A DNA stretch of 64,000 nt, from positions 81,629-145,628 of the forward strand of contig NZ_JAAIKB010000014.1 in NCBI RefSeq assembly GCF_011040385.1. Reading direction: 5' to 3'. Origin of the DNA: Falsiroseomonas algicola (GTDB taxonomy: Bacteria > Pseudomonadota > Alphaproteobacteria > Acetobacterales > Acetobacteraceae). The notes under the pieces were generated by a model that worked only from the letters and a program-made list of their open reading frames with translations, was not told the origin of the DNA and ran no database searches. Of this stretch, positions 8,115 through 17,627 are shown in pieces (the stretch's first letter is position 1; each line of letters starts with the position of its first letter). The translations under genes were made by a program, and so were the position numbers.

Positions 8115-9010
8115 GGCGCATTCTCCCTGTTGGCCGGCGCCGCCAGGCGCCCGGCAAGTCCTTCTGGCGTCAGCCTCTCCAGCCCGCCCAACGCATCCTG
8201 GCCGATGCCGGCTTCCGTCAGCGCCAGCCCCGCCGCCGCCGCGGCCAGCACGCCGCCCAGCCGCCGCGCGGCATCGAGCCGCGTGGGCAGCAGGTAGCGG
8301 CAGCCCAACAGCCGGAAGGCATGGGCGGTTTCCGCCGCTTCCTCCGCATCCATCCCGGCGGGCAGCACCAGCACGGGCGTGCCCTGCGCGGCTGCCAGCA
8401 GCGCCGCCAGGGCACGGGCGGAGGCCGGGCTGAAGGGATCGCAGCCCGGCATGTCCACCAGCGCCGCCTGGCCCTGCGCCCGCCGCCCCAGCGCCTTGCC
8501 CAGCGCCGCCGGGCCACTCGCCACCGCCAGCGGCAGGCCCAGCACCCGCGCATAGGCGGCGATCTGTTCGGTGGCGCCGGCCCGCCTGCCATCCGCCGTC
8601 ACCAGCAGCGGCGCCGTGCCCGCCATGACCAGCCGCGTCGCCAGCTTGGCCACGCTGAGCGTCTTGCCCGCGCCCGGCGGCCCCACCAGCAGCAGCGGCG
8701 TGCCGTCCTGCGGCAGCGGCAGGAAGGACAGCACCTGCCCCAGCGCAGCCGGGAGCCGCCCTTCAGACAGCCGCGCCGCGAGCTCCGCCGGCACGTTGTG
8801 GCGCGCCAGCTCCGCCGGAATGGCGCGGGATGGCGCCGCCGCTTCCGGCGGGATCACCAGCGGCTCGTCATCCTGTTCCTGCGCCGCGGTGATCTCCACC
8901 CCGCCATTCACCCGCCGGGTGGAGAGCAGGACCGCATCCTCCCCCATCTCCGCGCGCAGCTGCGCCATGGCATCCGACATCCGCGCGGCGCGGATCACGC
9001 GCAGCCTCAT
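8111..9010 (-). CDS. flhF: flagellar SRP-like GTPase FlhF
   Basis: A 299-residue SRP-family GTPase. The N terminus (MRLRVIRAARMSDAMAQLR, then EMGEDAVLLSTRRV) is the FlhF B-domain. The GTPase domain has G1 VGPPGAGKT near residue 107, LVTADGRRAGA and a DMPGCDP switch block where the canonical D-x-x-G is seen. The protein is shorter than the ~400-residue homologues of gamma-proteobacteria because the linker between B and NG domains is brief. FlhF helps target the first flagellar components to the cell pole. It overlaps flhA and flhG by 4 bp each. Confidence 0.85.
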   Translation of the reverse strand: MRLRVIRAARMSDAMAQLRAEMGEDAVLLSTRRVNGGVEITAAQEQDDEPLVIPPEAAAPSRAIPAELARHNVPAELAARLSEGRLPAALGQVLSFLPLPQDGTPLLLVGPPGAGKTLSVAKLATRLVMAGTAPLLVTADGRRAGATEQIAAYARVLGLPLAVASGPAALGKALGRRAQGQAALVDMPGCDPFSPASARALAALLAAAQGTPVLVLPAGMDAEEAAETAHAFRLLGCRYLLPTRLDAARRLGGVLAAAAAGLALTEAGIGQDALGGLERLTPEGLAGRLAAPANRENAP

Positions 9011-11085
9011 GCCGCCACCGTGGCCTGCACCGTGCCGACGGTGCGGATGCGCGCGCGGGCATGGATCTCGGTATGCGCCAGCACGCTGGTGGCGGGGCGG
9101 AAGCGTTCCACCACCGCGCGGACATGGGCGCGGATGGTGCCGGAGCAGACCAGCACCGCGGGTTCGCCCGCATTGCTCGCCGCATCGAAGGCGCTGCGCA
9201 GCGCGCCCATGAAGGCGGAAAGCTTCGACGGCGCCATGGCGAGCTGCTTTTCCTCACCGGGGCCGATCAGCGCCTCCTGGAAAGCCAGCTCCCATTCATT
9301 CGCCAGCGCGATGATCGGGATGTAGCCGTTGGGCCCGCGCGCCGCGTCGCTGATCTGGCGCGCGAGCCGCGTGCGCACCATGGCGAGCATGGGGCCGAGG
9401 CTGCGCGCCCCGCTTGCCACCGCTTCCTGCATCCCCTCCAGGATCGTCGGCAGGTCGCGGATGGAGACACGCTCCGCCAGCAGCGCCTGCAGCACCCGCT
9501 GCACAGTGCCAAGGCTCGCCTGGCCGGGGATCAGGTCGGAGACCAGGCGCTTGTGCTCCACCGCCAGCTCGTCGATCAGCTTCTGCGTCTCGGAGAAGGA
9601 GAGCAGCTCCGGCATGTTCTCCCGCGTCACCTCGGTCAGATGCGTGGCCAGCACGCCGGCGGCATCCACCACCGTGCAGCCCATGGCCAGCGCCTCCTCC
9701 CGCCGCACTTCCTCGATCCAGGCGGCGGGCAGGCCGAAGGTCGGCTCCTGCACGCGTTCGCCGGGCAGGGCGGGCGGGTTGCCGGAGGGATCGATCGCGA
9801 GATGCAGCGGCGGCTTCAGCGCGCCGCGCCCGGCCTCGATCTCCTTCACCCGGATCACATAGGTATCGGGCGGCAGCTGGAGATTGTCCTGGATGCGGAC
9901 GCTGGGCAGCACGAAGCCGAGTTCCTGCGCCGTGGTCTTGCGGAGCGTGCGGATCTGCTCCGACAGCCGCGGTGCATCCCCGGCCGCCAGCGACAGCAGC
10001 CCATAGCCCAGTTCGAGGCGCAGCAAATCCATCTTCAGCGCGTCGCTCGCGGGCGGCTCCCCGGGCGGGGGCGGCGGCGCATTGGCCCGCGCGGCGGCGG
10101 CACGCTCGGCCTCCCACTGCGCCCTCGCCCCCCAGGCCGCGGCGCCGGCCAGAGCGAGGAAGGGGATCGCCGGCATGCCCGGCATCAGCGCCATCAGCAC
10201 CGCCGCGCCAGCCGCCATCGCCATCGGCTTGGCGCCGCCGAGCTGCAGCGCCAGCGCCTGGTCGGCGCGCCCCTGCACGCCACCCTTGGTGACGACGATG
10301 CCCGCCGCGATCGAGACGAGCAGCGACGGGATCTGCCCGACCAGCCCATCGCCGACGGTCAGGATGGAGAAGGTGGACACCGCCTCCCCGAAGGCCATGC
10401 CCTGGCGCAGCGTGCCGATGGCGATGCCGGCCAGCAGGTTGATCGCCGTCGTGATGAGGCCCGCGATGGCGTCGCCGCGGACGAATTTCGCGGCACCATC
10501 CATGGCGCCGTAGAAGCCGCTTTCCTCCTCCAGCTCCCGCCGCCGGAGCCTCGCCTGTTCCTCCGTGATCACGCCGGCGGAGAGGTCGGCATCGATCGCC
10601 ATCTGCTTGCCCGGCATCGCATCCAGGCTGAAGCGCGCCGCCACTTCCGCGATGCGGCCGGAACCCTTGGTGACGACGACGAAGTTCACCACCAGCAGGA
10701 TGGCGAAGACGATCAGGCCGACGATGACGTCGCCGCCCATGAGGAAGCCGCCGAAGGCGGAGACGACATGCCCCGCGGCCTGCGGACCCTCATGCCCCTG
10801 GGTCAGGATGGCGCGCGTGGTCGCGACGTTCAGCGACAGGCGCAGCAGCGTCGTCAGCAGCAGCACGGTCGGGAAGCTGGTGAAGTCCAGCGGCCGCTGC
10901 ATGAACAGCGACACCATCAGCACCAGGACGGAGGCGGTGATGGAGATGGCGAGCCCGGAATCCAGCAGCCAGGTCGGCAGCGGCACCACCAGCACCGCCA
11001 CCAGCATGACGACGCCGAGGCCCAGCGCGACGTCGCCCGAAGGTCGCGCCCGTGCCAGCCAGGATGGCAGTGTGATGCTGGCCAA
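9007..11085 (-). CDS. flhA: flagellar export gate protein FlhA
   Basis: A 692-residue member of the FHIPEP family: seven to eight transmembrane segments in the first ~330 residues, including the conserved LAILLVVNFVVVTKGSGR and VARFSLDAMPGKQMAIDADL blocks (given here in pieces), then the large cytoplasmic domain that docks chaperone-substrate complexes. It forms the central ring of the flagellar type III export gate. The start is TTG at 11085, immediately after the flbD stop (TGACCCTTG), so translation is probably coupled to flbD; no independent ribosome site is apparent. Confidence 0.96.
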   Translation of the reverse strand: MASITLPSWLARARPSGDVALGLGVVMLVAVLVVPLPTWLLDSGLAISITASVLVLMVSLFMQRPLDFTSFPTVLLLTTLLRLSLNVATTRAILTQGHEGPQAAGHVVSAFGGFLMGGDVIVGLIVFAILLVVNFVVVTKGSGRIAEVAARFSLDAMPGKQMAIDADLSAGVITEEQARLRRRELEEESGFYGAMDGAAKFVRGDAIAGLITTAINLLAGIAIGTLRQGMAFGEAVSTFSILTVGDGLVGQIPSLLVSIAAGIVVTKGGVQGRADQALALQLGGAKPMAMAAGAAVLMALMPGMPAIPFLALAGAAAWGARAQWEAERAAAARANAPPPPPGEPPASDALKMDLLRLELGYGLLSLAAGDAPRLSEQIRTLRKTTAQELGFVLPSVRIQDNLQLPPDTYVIRVKEIEAGRGALKPPLHLAIDPSGNPPALPGERVQEPTFGLPAAWIEEVRREEALAMGCTVVDAAGVLATHLTEVTRENMPELLSFSETQKLIDELAVEHKRLVSDLIPGQASLGTVQRVLQALLAERVSIRDLPTILEGMQEAVASGARSLGPMLAMVRTRLARQISDAARGPNGYIPIIALANEWELAFQEALIGPGEEKQLAMAPSKLSAFMGALRSAFDAASNAGEPAVLVCSGTIRAHVRAVVERFRPATSVLAHTEIHARARIRTVGTVQATVAA

Positions 11086-11088
11086 GGG

Positions 11089-12543
11089 TCAGACCGCGAC
11101 CGGCAGCGTGGGCGTCATCTGCCCCGGCGCCGGTGGCGCCATCTGGCCCGGTGCCGGTGGTGCCATCTGCCCCGGTGCCGGCGGCACCGGAAGCCCGGCC
11201 GCCCGATAGTCCTGCAGCTTGTTGCGCAGCGTGCGGATGGAGATGCCGAGGATCTCCGCCGCCCGCGTGCGGTTGCCGAGGCAGTGGGACAGCGTCTCCA
11301 GGATCAGGTCGCGCTCCACCTCCTCCATCTTCCGCCCGACCAGCGCGGCGACGCGGTTCGCCGGCGCCGTGGCTGGGCCCGACGCAACGGCCGGCGCGGC
11401 CTGCAGCGTGGCCACCGCCTCCGTCTCCGTCAGCACGGCGCGCGGCGTCAGCTCCACCGCCTCGGGTCCGATCTCATGCCCCTCCGCCAGCAGCACGGCG
11501 CGGTGGATGGTGTTCTCCAGCTCCCGCACATTGCCGGGCCAGGCATGGGAGAGCAGCGCCTGGCGCGCCACCAGCGACAACCCCCGTTCCGGCAGGCCGT
11601 TGGCGCGGGCGTAGTGCAGGGCGAAATGCTCGGCGAGCGGCAGGATGTCGGCCGGGCGTTCACGCAGCGGCGGGATGCGCAGCGCGATGACGTTGAGGCG
11701 GAAATAGAGGTCCTCCCTGAACCGCCCGCGCGCCACTTCCTGCGCCAGGTCACGATGGGTGGCCGCCAGCAACCGCACGTCGACTTTGATCGGCGCACCG
11801 CCGCCCAGGCGATCCACCTCCCTTTCCTGGATGACTCGTAGAATCTTGGCCTGGAGCCGCGGGTCCATCTCCCCGATCTCGTCAAGCAGCAGCGTGCCGC
11901 CATCGGCCTGTTCGAACTTGCCCTTGCGCGTCGCGACGGCGCCGCTGAAGGCGCCCTTCTCATGGCCGAACAGCTCGCTCTCCAGCAGCGTCTCCGGCAA
12001 CGCGGCGCAGTTCAGTGCGACGAAGGGGCCGCGCGCGCGCTTCGAGGTCGCGTGCAGGTGCCGCGCCAGCACCTCCTTCCCCGTGCCGGATTCGCCCGTC
12101 AGCAGCACGGAAGCCTCCGCCCGCGCCACCTGCGCCGCACGGGCCAGCAGCATGGTCATGGCGGGGTCGCGCGCGATCGGCCCTTCCCGTGACGGCGCCG
12201 CGCCGGCGGCCTGCAGCATGGCGATGATGAGGTCCGCATCCGGCGGCAGCGGCAGGAAGTCCCGCGCGCCGGCCTCGATCGCGCGCACCGCCGCATCGCC
12301 ATCCTCGGCGCGGCCGCAGGCGACGACGGGGCAGGCGATGCGCTCCGCCGCCATGGCCTGGACAAGCCACGCCACGTCATGCCGCAGATCGACGAGCGCG
12401 AGGTCGGCACCCTCGGCCCGCAGCCGCTCCAGCCCGGCCGCGACGCCCTCGGCGTGGCCAAGCTTGGCGCCGCGCGCGATCGCGACGCGGGCGGCGGAAC
12501 CGAGCTCCCCTTCAAGGGAGCCCACGATCAGCAGGCGCGCCAT
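11089..12543 (-). CDS. flbD: sigma-54-dependent flagellar regulator (FlbD/FleQ type)
   Basis: A 484-residue bacterial enhancer-binding protein. Residues 1-115 form a degenerate receiver domain (DLALVDLRHD) in which the usual phosphorylation site is only partly preserved. The AAA+ domain (about 125-365) has Walker A GESGTGKE, the sigma-54 loop as GAFSGA instead of the common GAFTGA, and Walker B GGTLLLDEIGE. The C-terminal Fis-type helix-turn-helix (NRTRAAEILGISIRTLRNKL) binds DNA. It sits inside the flagellar operon as in Caulobacter and Azospirillum and is expected to activate class III flagellar genes with RpoN. The last 30 residues are an eight-residue repeat, PPAPGQMA, three times over. 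Confidence 0.9.
   Translation of the reverse strand: MARLLIVGSLEGELGSAARVAIARGAKLGHAEGVAAGLERLRAEGADLALVDLRHDVAWLVQAMAAERIACPVVACGRAEDGDAAVRAIEAGARDFLPLPPDADLIIAMLQAAGAAPSREGPIARDPAMTMLLARAAQVARAEASVLLTGESGTGKEVLARHLHATSKRARGPFVALNCAALPETLLESELFGHEKGAFSGAVATRKGKFEQADGGTLLLDEIGEMDPRLQAKILRVIQEREVDRLGGGAPIKVDVRLLAATHRDLAQEVARGRFREDLYFRLNVIALRIPPLRERPADILPLAEHFALHYARANGLPERGLSLVARQALLSHAWPGNVRELENTIHRAVLLAEGHEIGPEAVELTPRAVLTETEAVATLQAAPAVASGPATAPANRVAALVGRKMEEVERDLILETLSHCLGNRTRAAEILGISIRTLRNKLQDYRAAGLPVPPAPGQMAPPAPGQMAPPAPGQMTPTLPVAV
11111..11182 (-). repeat. 24-bp tandem repeat (3 copies) in the 3' end of flbD
   Basis: Three head-to-tail 24-bp units at 11111-11134, 11135-11158 and 11159-11182 plus 6 bp of a fourth. 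The period is a multiple of three, so it encodes PPAPGQMA-type octapeptides after the DNA-binding helix of FlbD. Units differ at a few positions, indicating that the expansion is not brand new. A variable-length tail through replication slippage is plausible. Confidence 0.85.
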
Positions 12544-12547
12544 GGCC

Positions 12548-12871
12548 TCAGCCGCCCCGGTCGGATTTGACGATTTCGGTCATCGTCACGCCCAGGCGGT
12601 TATCCTCCACCATCACCACCTCGCCACGCGCGACCAGGCGGTTGTTGACGTAGATGTCGACGGCCTCGCCCAGCTTGCGGTCCAGCTCCACCACCGCGCC
12701 GCGGCCGAGCTTGAGAAGCTGGGAGACCTGCATCGTGGCCCGACCCAGCACGGCGCTGACCTGCACCGGGATGTCGTAGACCGCGTCCAGGTCACGCGGC
12801 CCGGTGGGCGCGGAAGCGGTCTGCTGCGCCTCGGTCGCCGGCACGGCCTCGAACCCATCATCGGCGCTCAT
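12548..12871 (-). CDS. fliN: flagellar motor switch protein FliN
   Basis: A 107-residue protein with the SpoA (surface presentation of antigens) domain filling residues 28-100: IPVQVSAVLGRATMQVSQLL, LGRGAVVELDR and GEVVMVEDNRLGVTMTEI. FliN with FliG and FliM builds the C-ring that sets rotation direction. The N-terminal 27 residues are a disordered leader. fliM itself is not in this operon. The start codon overlaps the fliH stop by 4 bp, and flbD starts 4 bp after its stop. Confidence 0.93.
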   Translation of the reverse strand: MSADDGFEAVPATEAQQTASAPTGPRDLDAVYDIPVQVSAVLGRATMQVSQLLKLGRGAVVELDRKLGEAVDIYVNNRLVARGEVVMVEDNRLGVTMTEIVKSDRGG

Positions 12872-13491
12872 GCGCTCTCTCCCTCTTCATCGCTCCAGAT
12901 TCCCGCGGCACGCAGCGCATCCACCACCGCGGCACGACGCTTCGCGAGGTCCAGCTGCAGCGCGCCATCCCGCCAGGCCAGCCGCGCATCGCCCGGCGGC
13001 ACCGCCGGGTCGCCCACCACCGCCGGACCGCCCTGCGGCATCCGCGCGGCGATCGCCTCCACCAGCGCAGGCGCCACATGCAGCACCGCCTCCGGCCGGT
13101 CCGCGATGGCGGGCAGCAGCGGCACCAGCACATGGGCCACGATGTCCGGCCCCGCCCGTTCCACGGCGCCGGGCAGCAGCTGGTCGAGGATGTGCGTCAG
13201 CGTGCGGGCCAGCGCCGTCGCCGACTCCTCCGCGACCTGCCGGCCGGCCTCCGCGGCGCCATCCATCGCCCGGGCCATCGCTTCCAGCGCGCGCTGGATC
13301 GCGGCTTCCTGCGCCGCGGCCTGCAGGGCGCGGCCTTCCGCCAGCCCCTCCGCATGGCCGATGGCGCGGCCGGCCTCCTCCGCCTCCGCCCGGATTGCCT
13401 CCAGCAGCGCGGGATCGGGCGGTGGTGGCGGGGGCGGGGCCGGCGGCGGAGGCGGCGGCTTCGAGAGGTCCGGCAGGCGAAGGGCGAGCAT
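12868..13491 (-). CDS. fliH: FliH-like flagellar export ATPase regulator with N-terminal polyproline tract
   Basis: A 207-residue protein between fliG and fliN, the normal place for fliH. After a short N terminus there is a proline tract (14 Pro among residues 12-27), then an alanine/glutamate-rich helical region with small-xxx-small repeats (GRAIGHAEGLAEGRA) typical of FliH, and a C-terminal domain with LPAIADRPEAVLHVAPALVEAI. FliH binds the export ATPase FliI and the C-ring. Sequence similarity in this family is always weak, so the call rests on length, repeat pattern and position. It shares one base with fliG and four with fliN. Confidence 0.75.
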   Translation of the reverse strand: MLALRLPDLSKPPPPPPAPPPPPPPDPALLEAIRAEAEEAGRAIGHAEGLAEGRALQAAAQEAAIQRALEAMARAMDGAAEAGRQVAEESATALARTLTHILDQLLPGAVERAGPDIVAHVLVPLLPAIADRPEAVLHVAPALVEAIAARMPQGGPAVVGDPAVPPGDARLAWRDGALQLDLAKRRAAVVDALRAAGIWSDEEGESA

Positions 13492-14489
13492 CAGGCCACC
13501 ATCTCGTCATCGCGCCCATCGGCGATCTGGATCTGGCCCTGCGCCGCCAGGTCCTTCGCCATGGCGACGATCGTCGCCTGCGCCTCGTCCACGTCGCGCA
13601 GCTTGACGGGGCCGAGCGCGGCCAGGTCGTCCTTCAGCAGCTTGGAGGCGCGTTCGGACAGGTTGCGGAAGAACAGGTCGCGCAGCGTCTCCGACGCGCC
13701 CTTCAGCGCCAGCGTCAGCTTGTCCTTCGGCACGGCGCGCAGCAGCGCCTGCACGCCCTGCGTATCCAGGCGCTGCAGGTCGTCGAAGGTGAACATCAGC
13801 GCGCGGATCTTCTCCGCACTCTCGCGCGACCGCTCCTCCAGCGCCGCCAGGATGCGGCCTTCCGCCGCGCGGTCGAGGTTGTTGAAGATCTCGGCCATGA
13901 CCTCATGCGCATCCCGCCGCGACCCGCGGGCGAGGTTCGACATGAACTCCATGCGCAGCGTGCGCTCGACGCCTTCCAGCGCCTCCTTCTGCACCGTTTC
14001 CATGCGCAGCATGCGCATCACCACTTCCATGGCGAAGCCTTCCGGCAGCAGCGCCAGCACGCGCGCCGCATGGTCGGGCCGGACCTTGGACAGCACGACG
14101 GAGACGGTCTGCGGGTATTCGTTCTTCAGGTAGTTCGCGAGCACCGCCTCGTTCACGTTGCCCAGCTTGTCCCACATGGTGCGGCCGGCGGGGCCGCGGA
14201 TCTCCTCCATGATCTGCATGACGCGCTCCTTCGGCAGCGTCTTCAGCAGCAGGCGTTCGGTGCTTTCGTAGGAACCGACGAGGTGCCCGGCCTGGCCGAG
14301 CTGGGTGCGGAACTGCCGCACCACCTCCTCCACCATCTCGGCCTCCACATTGCCGAGCGCGGCCATGGCGAGAGAGAGGTCGCGGATCTCATCCTCATGC
14401 AGCCGGCCGAAGATCTTGGCGGCCTGCTCCTCCCCCAGCGCCAGCATCAGCGTCGCGGCCTTCTGCGGCCCGGTCATGCCCCCGCTCAT
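13491..14489 (-). CDS. fliG: flagellar motor switch protein FliG
   Basis: A 332-residue FliG with all three domains: N domain binding FliF ([20 protein letters not shown]), middle domain with the EHPQ-like segment ([16 protein letters not shown]) and the C-terminal torque domain containing charged helices ([17 protein letters not shown]). Length and order are standard. FliG transmits force from the stator to the MS ring and reverses on CheY-P signals. The ATG overlaps the end of fliF by 4 bp, implying coupled translation. Confidence 0.95.
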   Translation of the reverse strand: MSGGMTGPQKAATLMLALGEEQAAKIFGRLHEDEIRDLSLAMAALGNVEAEMVEEVVRQFRTQLGQAGHLVGSYESTERLLLKTLPKERVMQIMEEIRGPAGRTMWDKLGNVNEAVLANYLKNEYPQTVSVVLSKVRPDHAARVLALLPEGFAMEVVMRMLRMETVQKEALEGVERTLRMEFMSNLARGSRRDAHEVMAEIFNNLDRAAEGRILAALEERSRESAEKIRALMFTFDDLQRLDTQGVQALLRAVPKDKLTLALKGASETLRDLFFRNLSERASKLLKDDLAALGPVKLRDVDEAQATIVAMAKDLAAQGQIQIADGRDDEMVA

Positions 14490-16177
14490 GTCGCATCCTC
14501 CGGCGCCAGCCAGCGGCGGATCACCTGCACGCTGGCATCAGGGTTCTGTTCGATCAGCTGCGCCAGCGCGGCGAGGGCGGAGGCCTTCATCTGCCCCTCC
14601 ACGCGCGCGAGGTCGACCATGCCATCCGCATCGGGCTCGCCCGGCGCGGCCGCCTGGCCGGGCAGCAGCGGCGTGCCATCCGGGGCGGTGGCCGCGGCGC
14701 CGGCGGGCAGCGCCACGGGGTTGCCATCGGGGCCGATCACCGTCGCCCCCGCCTCTCCCGCCCCGGCGCCCGCCAGCGCGGTCTGCGGCATCAACGCCAC
14801 CGTCAGCCGCGTCGCCATCGGGCGCCCGACCAGCAGGATCGCGGCCAGCGCCACCAGCGCCAGGATGGCGGTTTCCGTCAGCCTTCCCAGCAGCGCCGGC
14901 GGGATGGTCTGGCCGAGGATGGTGAAGCCGTCCGGCCCTGCATCCAGCGGCGGCGGTTCCGCGAAGCGCAGGTTCACCACATCCACGCGGTCGCCGCGCT
15001 GTTCGTTGAAGCCGACGGCGGATCGCACCAGGGAGGCGATGCGCTGCAACTCCTCCGCCGAGCGCTCCCGGAACTGCGGCGGGCCATTCGCCTGCGGCTC
15101 CCACACCCCATCCACCAGCACGGCGACGGAGAGGCGGCGCAGCGCGGGCTGTTCGCGCAGCGTGTTGCGCGTGGTGCGCCCGATCTCGAAATTCGTCGTC
15201 TCCTCGGAGCGCGAGGATTGCGTCTGGCTGCCGCCGGCCTGGGCTTCCGCGCCCGGCAGCTGGTTGGCGACGGAGACGTTGCCCTGTTCGCCGCTGCGGC
15301 TGCTCTCGCTGGTGGATTGCGTGCTGCGGGGCACCTGGTTCTCGGGGTCGAAGCGTTCCTCGGTGGTCTGCACGCGGTCGAAATCCATCTCGACCGAGGC
15401 TTCCGCCCGCACGCGGCCGGGGCCGAGGGTGCGTTCCAGCAGGTCCTCCACCCCGCGGGCCAGGCGCTGTTCCGCGGCGCGGCGCAACTCCTCCCCAGTC
15501 TGCGCGGCGGCGGGGCCGGACAGCGCCTGCCCGCCGCGGGCCATCAATTCGCCCCGGCTGTCCACGATGGAGACGTTCTGCGGCCGCAGGCCCGGCACGG
15601 CGGCGGCGACGAGGTGGAGCACCGCCTGGACGCCCTCGCGGTCCAGCCGCTGCGCGCCCTGCATGGCGATGACGACGCTGGCCTGCGCCTCCGGCCTTTC
15701 GCGCGAGAAGGGCTCCCGCCGCGGCAGCACCAGGTGCACGCGCGCGGTGCGCACGCCGGACAGGCCGCGGATGGTGCGGGACAATTCGCCTTCCAGGGCG
15801 CGGACGCGGTTGATGTCCTGCTGGAAGGGCGTGGTGGTCAGGCTCTCGCCGCGGTCGAAGATCTCGTAGCCGACGGACCCGCCGGCCGGCAGGCCATCGC
15901 GCGCCAGCATCAGCCGCACGCGCGGCACATCGGCTTCCGGCACCAGCACCTGCGCGCCGCCGGCTGCCAGGCGATAGGGGATGCGCGCGCGGTCCAGCGC
16001 CTGCACCACCTGCCCGGCGTCACGCGGGTCGAGGTCCCCGTAGAGCAGGGACATCGGCGGTTCCGCCGCGCGCAGCGCCAGCCAAGCGACCAGGCCGAGC
16101 ACCGCGATGCCGACGCCCGCCATGGCGGCCAGGCGCATGGCGCCCAGGCCGCGGAGCTGCTCGATCAGCCCCCCCAT
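14486..16177 (-). CDS. fliF: flagellar MS-ring protein FliF
   Basis: A 563-residue MS-ring protein. A first membrane helix at about residues 15-33 ([17 protein letters not shown]) is followed by ring-building motifs ([36 protein letters not shown]), and a second membrane helix lies near residue 435 ([19 protein letters not shown]) before the cytoplasmic tail that binds FliG. It is the first gene of the operon, so the 260-bp region upstream (16178-16437) should hold the operon promoter. The ATG at 16177 starts [12 protein letters not shown], which matches family N termini. Confidence 0.95.
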   Translation of the reverse strand: MGGLIEQLRGLGAMRLAAMAGVGIAVLGLVAWLALRAAEPPMSLLYGDLDPRDAGQVVQALDRARIPYRLAAGGAQVLVPEADVPRVRLMLARDGLPAGGSVGYEIFDRGESLTTTPFQQDINRVRALEGELSRTIRGLSGVRTARVHLVLPRREPFSRERPEAQASVVIAMQGAQRLDREGVQAVLHLVAAAVPGLRPQNVSIVDSRGELMARGGQALSGPAAAQTGEELRRAAEQRLARGVEDLLERTLGPGRVRAEASVEMDFDRVQTTEERFDPENQVPRSTQSTSESSRSGEQGNVSVANQLPGAEAQAGGSQTQSSRSEETTNFEIGRTTRNTLREQPALRRLSVAVLVDGVWEPQANGPPQFRERSAEELQRIASLVRSAVGFNEQRGDRVDVVNLRFAEPPPLDAGPDGFTILGQTIPPALLGRLTETAILALVALAAILLVGRPMATRLTVALMPQTALAGAGAGEAGATVIGPDGNPVALPAGAAATAPDGTPLLPGQAAAPGEPDADGMVDLARVEGQMKASALAALAQLIEQNPDASVQVIRRWLAPEDAT

Positions 16178-16258
16178 GCGCCACGCTCGTCATGCCGGGC
16201 CGTGAAGCCTGGCCCGGCGCATCCTGCACCCGAACCCCTGCGAGACATCCTGCCATTC

Positions 16259-16304
16259 CCCATGCCGACCCAGTCGGCCGGCCCATGCCGACCCAGTCGG
16301 CCGG
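16259..16304. repeat. 23-bp direct repeat with internal palindromes upstream of fliF
   Basis: Two perfect head-to-tail copies of a 23-bp unit (16259-16281 and 16282-16304). Each unit contains the inverted repeat GCCGAC-CCA-GTCGGC. The pair lies 82-127 bp upstream of the fliF start in what should be the flagellar operon promoter. On the minus strand the junction reads TGGGTCGGCATGGGC, a TGG-N10-GC arrangement that only weakly resembles a sigma-54 promoter. Operator duplication or a simple slippage product are both possible. Confidence 0.75.
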
Positions 16305-16437
16305 CTCGATCCGACGACATCGGCTGGGCAGGTTCTGCCGGGTAGCGGGTAACGGCGCGGTTAATGCGGCGGGGGTGATCGGCAGAAAGGCGGAAAATCG
16401 CGGCGGCGCAAGCGCTTAGGATTTGCGCCCGGAACGG

Positions 16438-16833
16438 TCAGTCCCCGCTTTCCAGCCGGTCGATATCGTCGTCGGAGAAGCCGAAATGATGCGCGATCTC
16501 ATGGATCAGCACATTGCGGACCAGGCGGAACAGATCCTCCCCGGTCTCCACCCATTCCAGCAGGATCGGCTCCCGGTAGAGGGTGATGGTGTCGGGCTCC
16601 GTCGGCGCGTCGAAGACGCTCTTCTGCGTCATCGGCGTGCCGCGGTAGAGGCCGGTCAGCGCCCAGGGGCTCTCGAAGCCGAGCTCCTGCGCCGTCTCCT
16701 CATCCGCCACTTCCTCCACCACGATGGCGGCGCCGCGGACGAGGTCGCGCAGCTCCTTGGGGATGGCGGAAAACGCCTGCTCCGCCATCTCCACGATGTC
16801 GTCCAGGGTCGGCGGATGGCTGAATCGGGTCAT
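16438..16833 (-). CDS. minigluzincin-like metallopeptidase family protein
   Basis: A 131-residue cytoplasmic protein of the small zincin family often annotated as metallopeptidase family protein (acidic, about 130 residues). The zinc site [11 protein letters not shown] lies at the C terminus and supplies HExxH plus a downstream acidic/histidine ligand region; preceding blocks are [13 protein letters not shown] and [15 protein letters not shown]. Substrate is unknown. It is upstream of the flagellar operon on the same strand, but the 260-bp gap makes co-transcription unlikely. It is divergent from the pterin dehydratase gene across 58 bp. Confidence 0.8.
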   Translation of the reverse strand: MTRFSHPPTLDDIVEMAEQAFSAIPKELRDLVRGAAIVVEEVADEETAQELGFESPWALTGLYRGTPMTQKSVFDAPTEPDTITLYREPILLEWVETGEDLFRLVRNVLIHEIAHHFGFSDDDIDRLESGD

Positions 16834-16891
16834 GCCGCCTTGCAGCCCGCCCGTCGCCCCGCGTCAAGCACCGAACCGGAGAAGCCCCGCC

Positions 16892-17200
16892 ATGGTCCAG
16901 CCCCTTGCCCCCGAAGCCCGCGCGACCCTTGCCGCCGACCTCCCCGCCTGGGCCATGGCGGAGGGGCGGGACGCCATCACGCGGCGCTTCCGCTTCCGCG
17001 ACTTCAGCGAGGCCTGGGGCTTCATGGCCCGGGTCGCCCTGCTGGCGGAGCAGCAGGACCACCACCCCGAATGGAGCAATGTGTGGAACCGCGTGGAGAT
17101 CCTGCTGACGACGCATGACGCCGGCGGGCTGTCGGACCGGGACGTGCGGCTGGCGCGGGCTATCGATGCGCTGGTGGCGCCTCCGGCCGCTGCGGGATGA
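16892..17200 (+). CDS. phhB: 4a-hydroxytetrahydrobiopterin (pterin-4a-carbinolamine) dehydratase
   Basis: A 102-residue PCD/DCoH-fold enzyme that dehydrates 4a-hydroxytetrahydropterin, usually to recycle the cofactor of aromatic amino acid hydroxylases. The diagnostic HHPEW block ([18 protein letters not shown]) and the trailing [19 protein letters not shown] are present. The start at 16892 ([10 protein letters not shown]) gives the normal family length. No phenylalanine hydroxylase gene is in the window. Its last 41 bp overlap the convergent DUF421 gene. Confidence 0.93.
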   Translation: MVQPLAPEARATLAADLPAWAMAEGRDAITRRFRFRDFSEAWGFMARVALLAEQQDHHPEWSNVWNRVEILLTTHDAGGLSDRDVRLARAIDALVAPPAAAG

Positions 17201-17627
17201 TGGTGATCATCCCATCCGCCTCCAGCACCGCCCAGCGGATTTCCGCGAGCGTCGTGATGCCCTGGCGCTCACGCGCGGCCTGCAGGATGTCGCCCAGATC
17301 CACGCGTGCCCGGGCCAGCCGGTCCTCGATCGGCTTGCCCTCCGCCACCAGGATGGTCGGCACGCCATCCAGCAGCCGTTCCGCCGCCGCGCTGCGCTGC
17401 TTCAGCAGGGAGAAGCCGACATCGATGGCGAGCAGCGTCGCGATCACGACCAGCGCATTCACCATGGAGAAATCCTCGCCCAGCAGCGCCTGCTGCGTAG
17501 CCTCCCCCACCACCAGCAGCAGGACGAGGTCGAAGGGCGTCGTCTCCCGCAGGCTGCGCCGGCCGGTCACGCGGAACATCAGCAGCAGCACCAGGTAGAG
17601 CGCGGCGGCGCGCAGCACGCTTTCCAT
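17160..17627 (-). CDS. DUF421 (YetF-like) membrane protein
   Basis: A 155-residue protein with two or three transmembrane helices in the first 70 residues ([54 protein letters not shown]) followed by the cytoplasmic DUF421 domain ([22 protein letters not shown], split from [13 protein letters not shown]). Function is unknown. Its start codon shares one base with the stop of the upstream membrane-protein gene (TGATG), so the two are an operon. The 3' end overlaps phhB by 41 bp on the opposite strand. Confidence 0.85.
   Translation of the reverse strand: MESVLRAAALYLVLLLMFRVTGRRSLRETTPFDLVLLLVVGEATQQALLGEDFSMVNALVVIATLLAIDVGFSLLKQRSAAAERLLDGVPTILVAEGKPIEDRLARARVDLGDILQAARERQGITTLAEIRWAVLEADGMITIIPQRPEAPPAHR

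Noticed and set aside
16282..16304. Sigma-54 promoter for the flagellar operon (TGG-N10-GC on the minus strand)
   Set aside because: Only the TGG and GC positions match; the T-rich -12 region is missing and another near-match further down has 11 instead of 10 spacing. Kept as a comment only.
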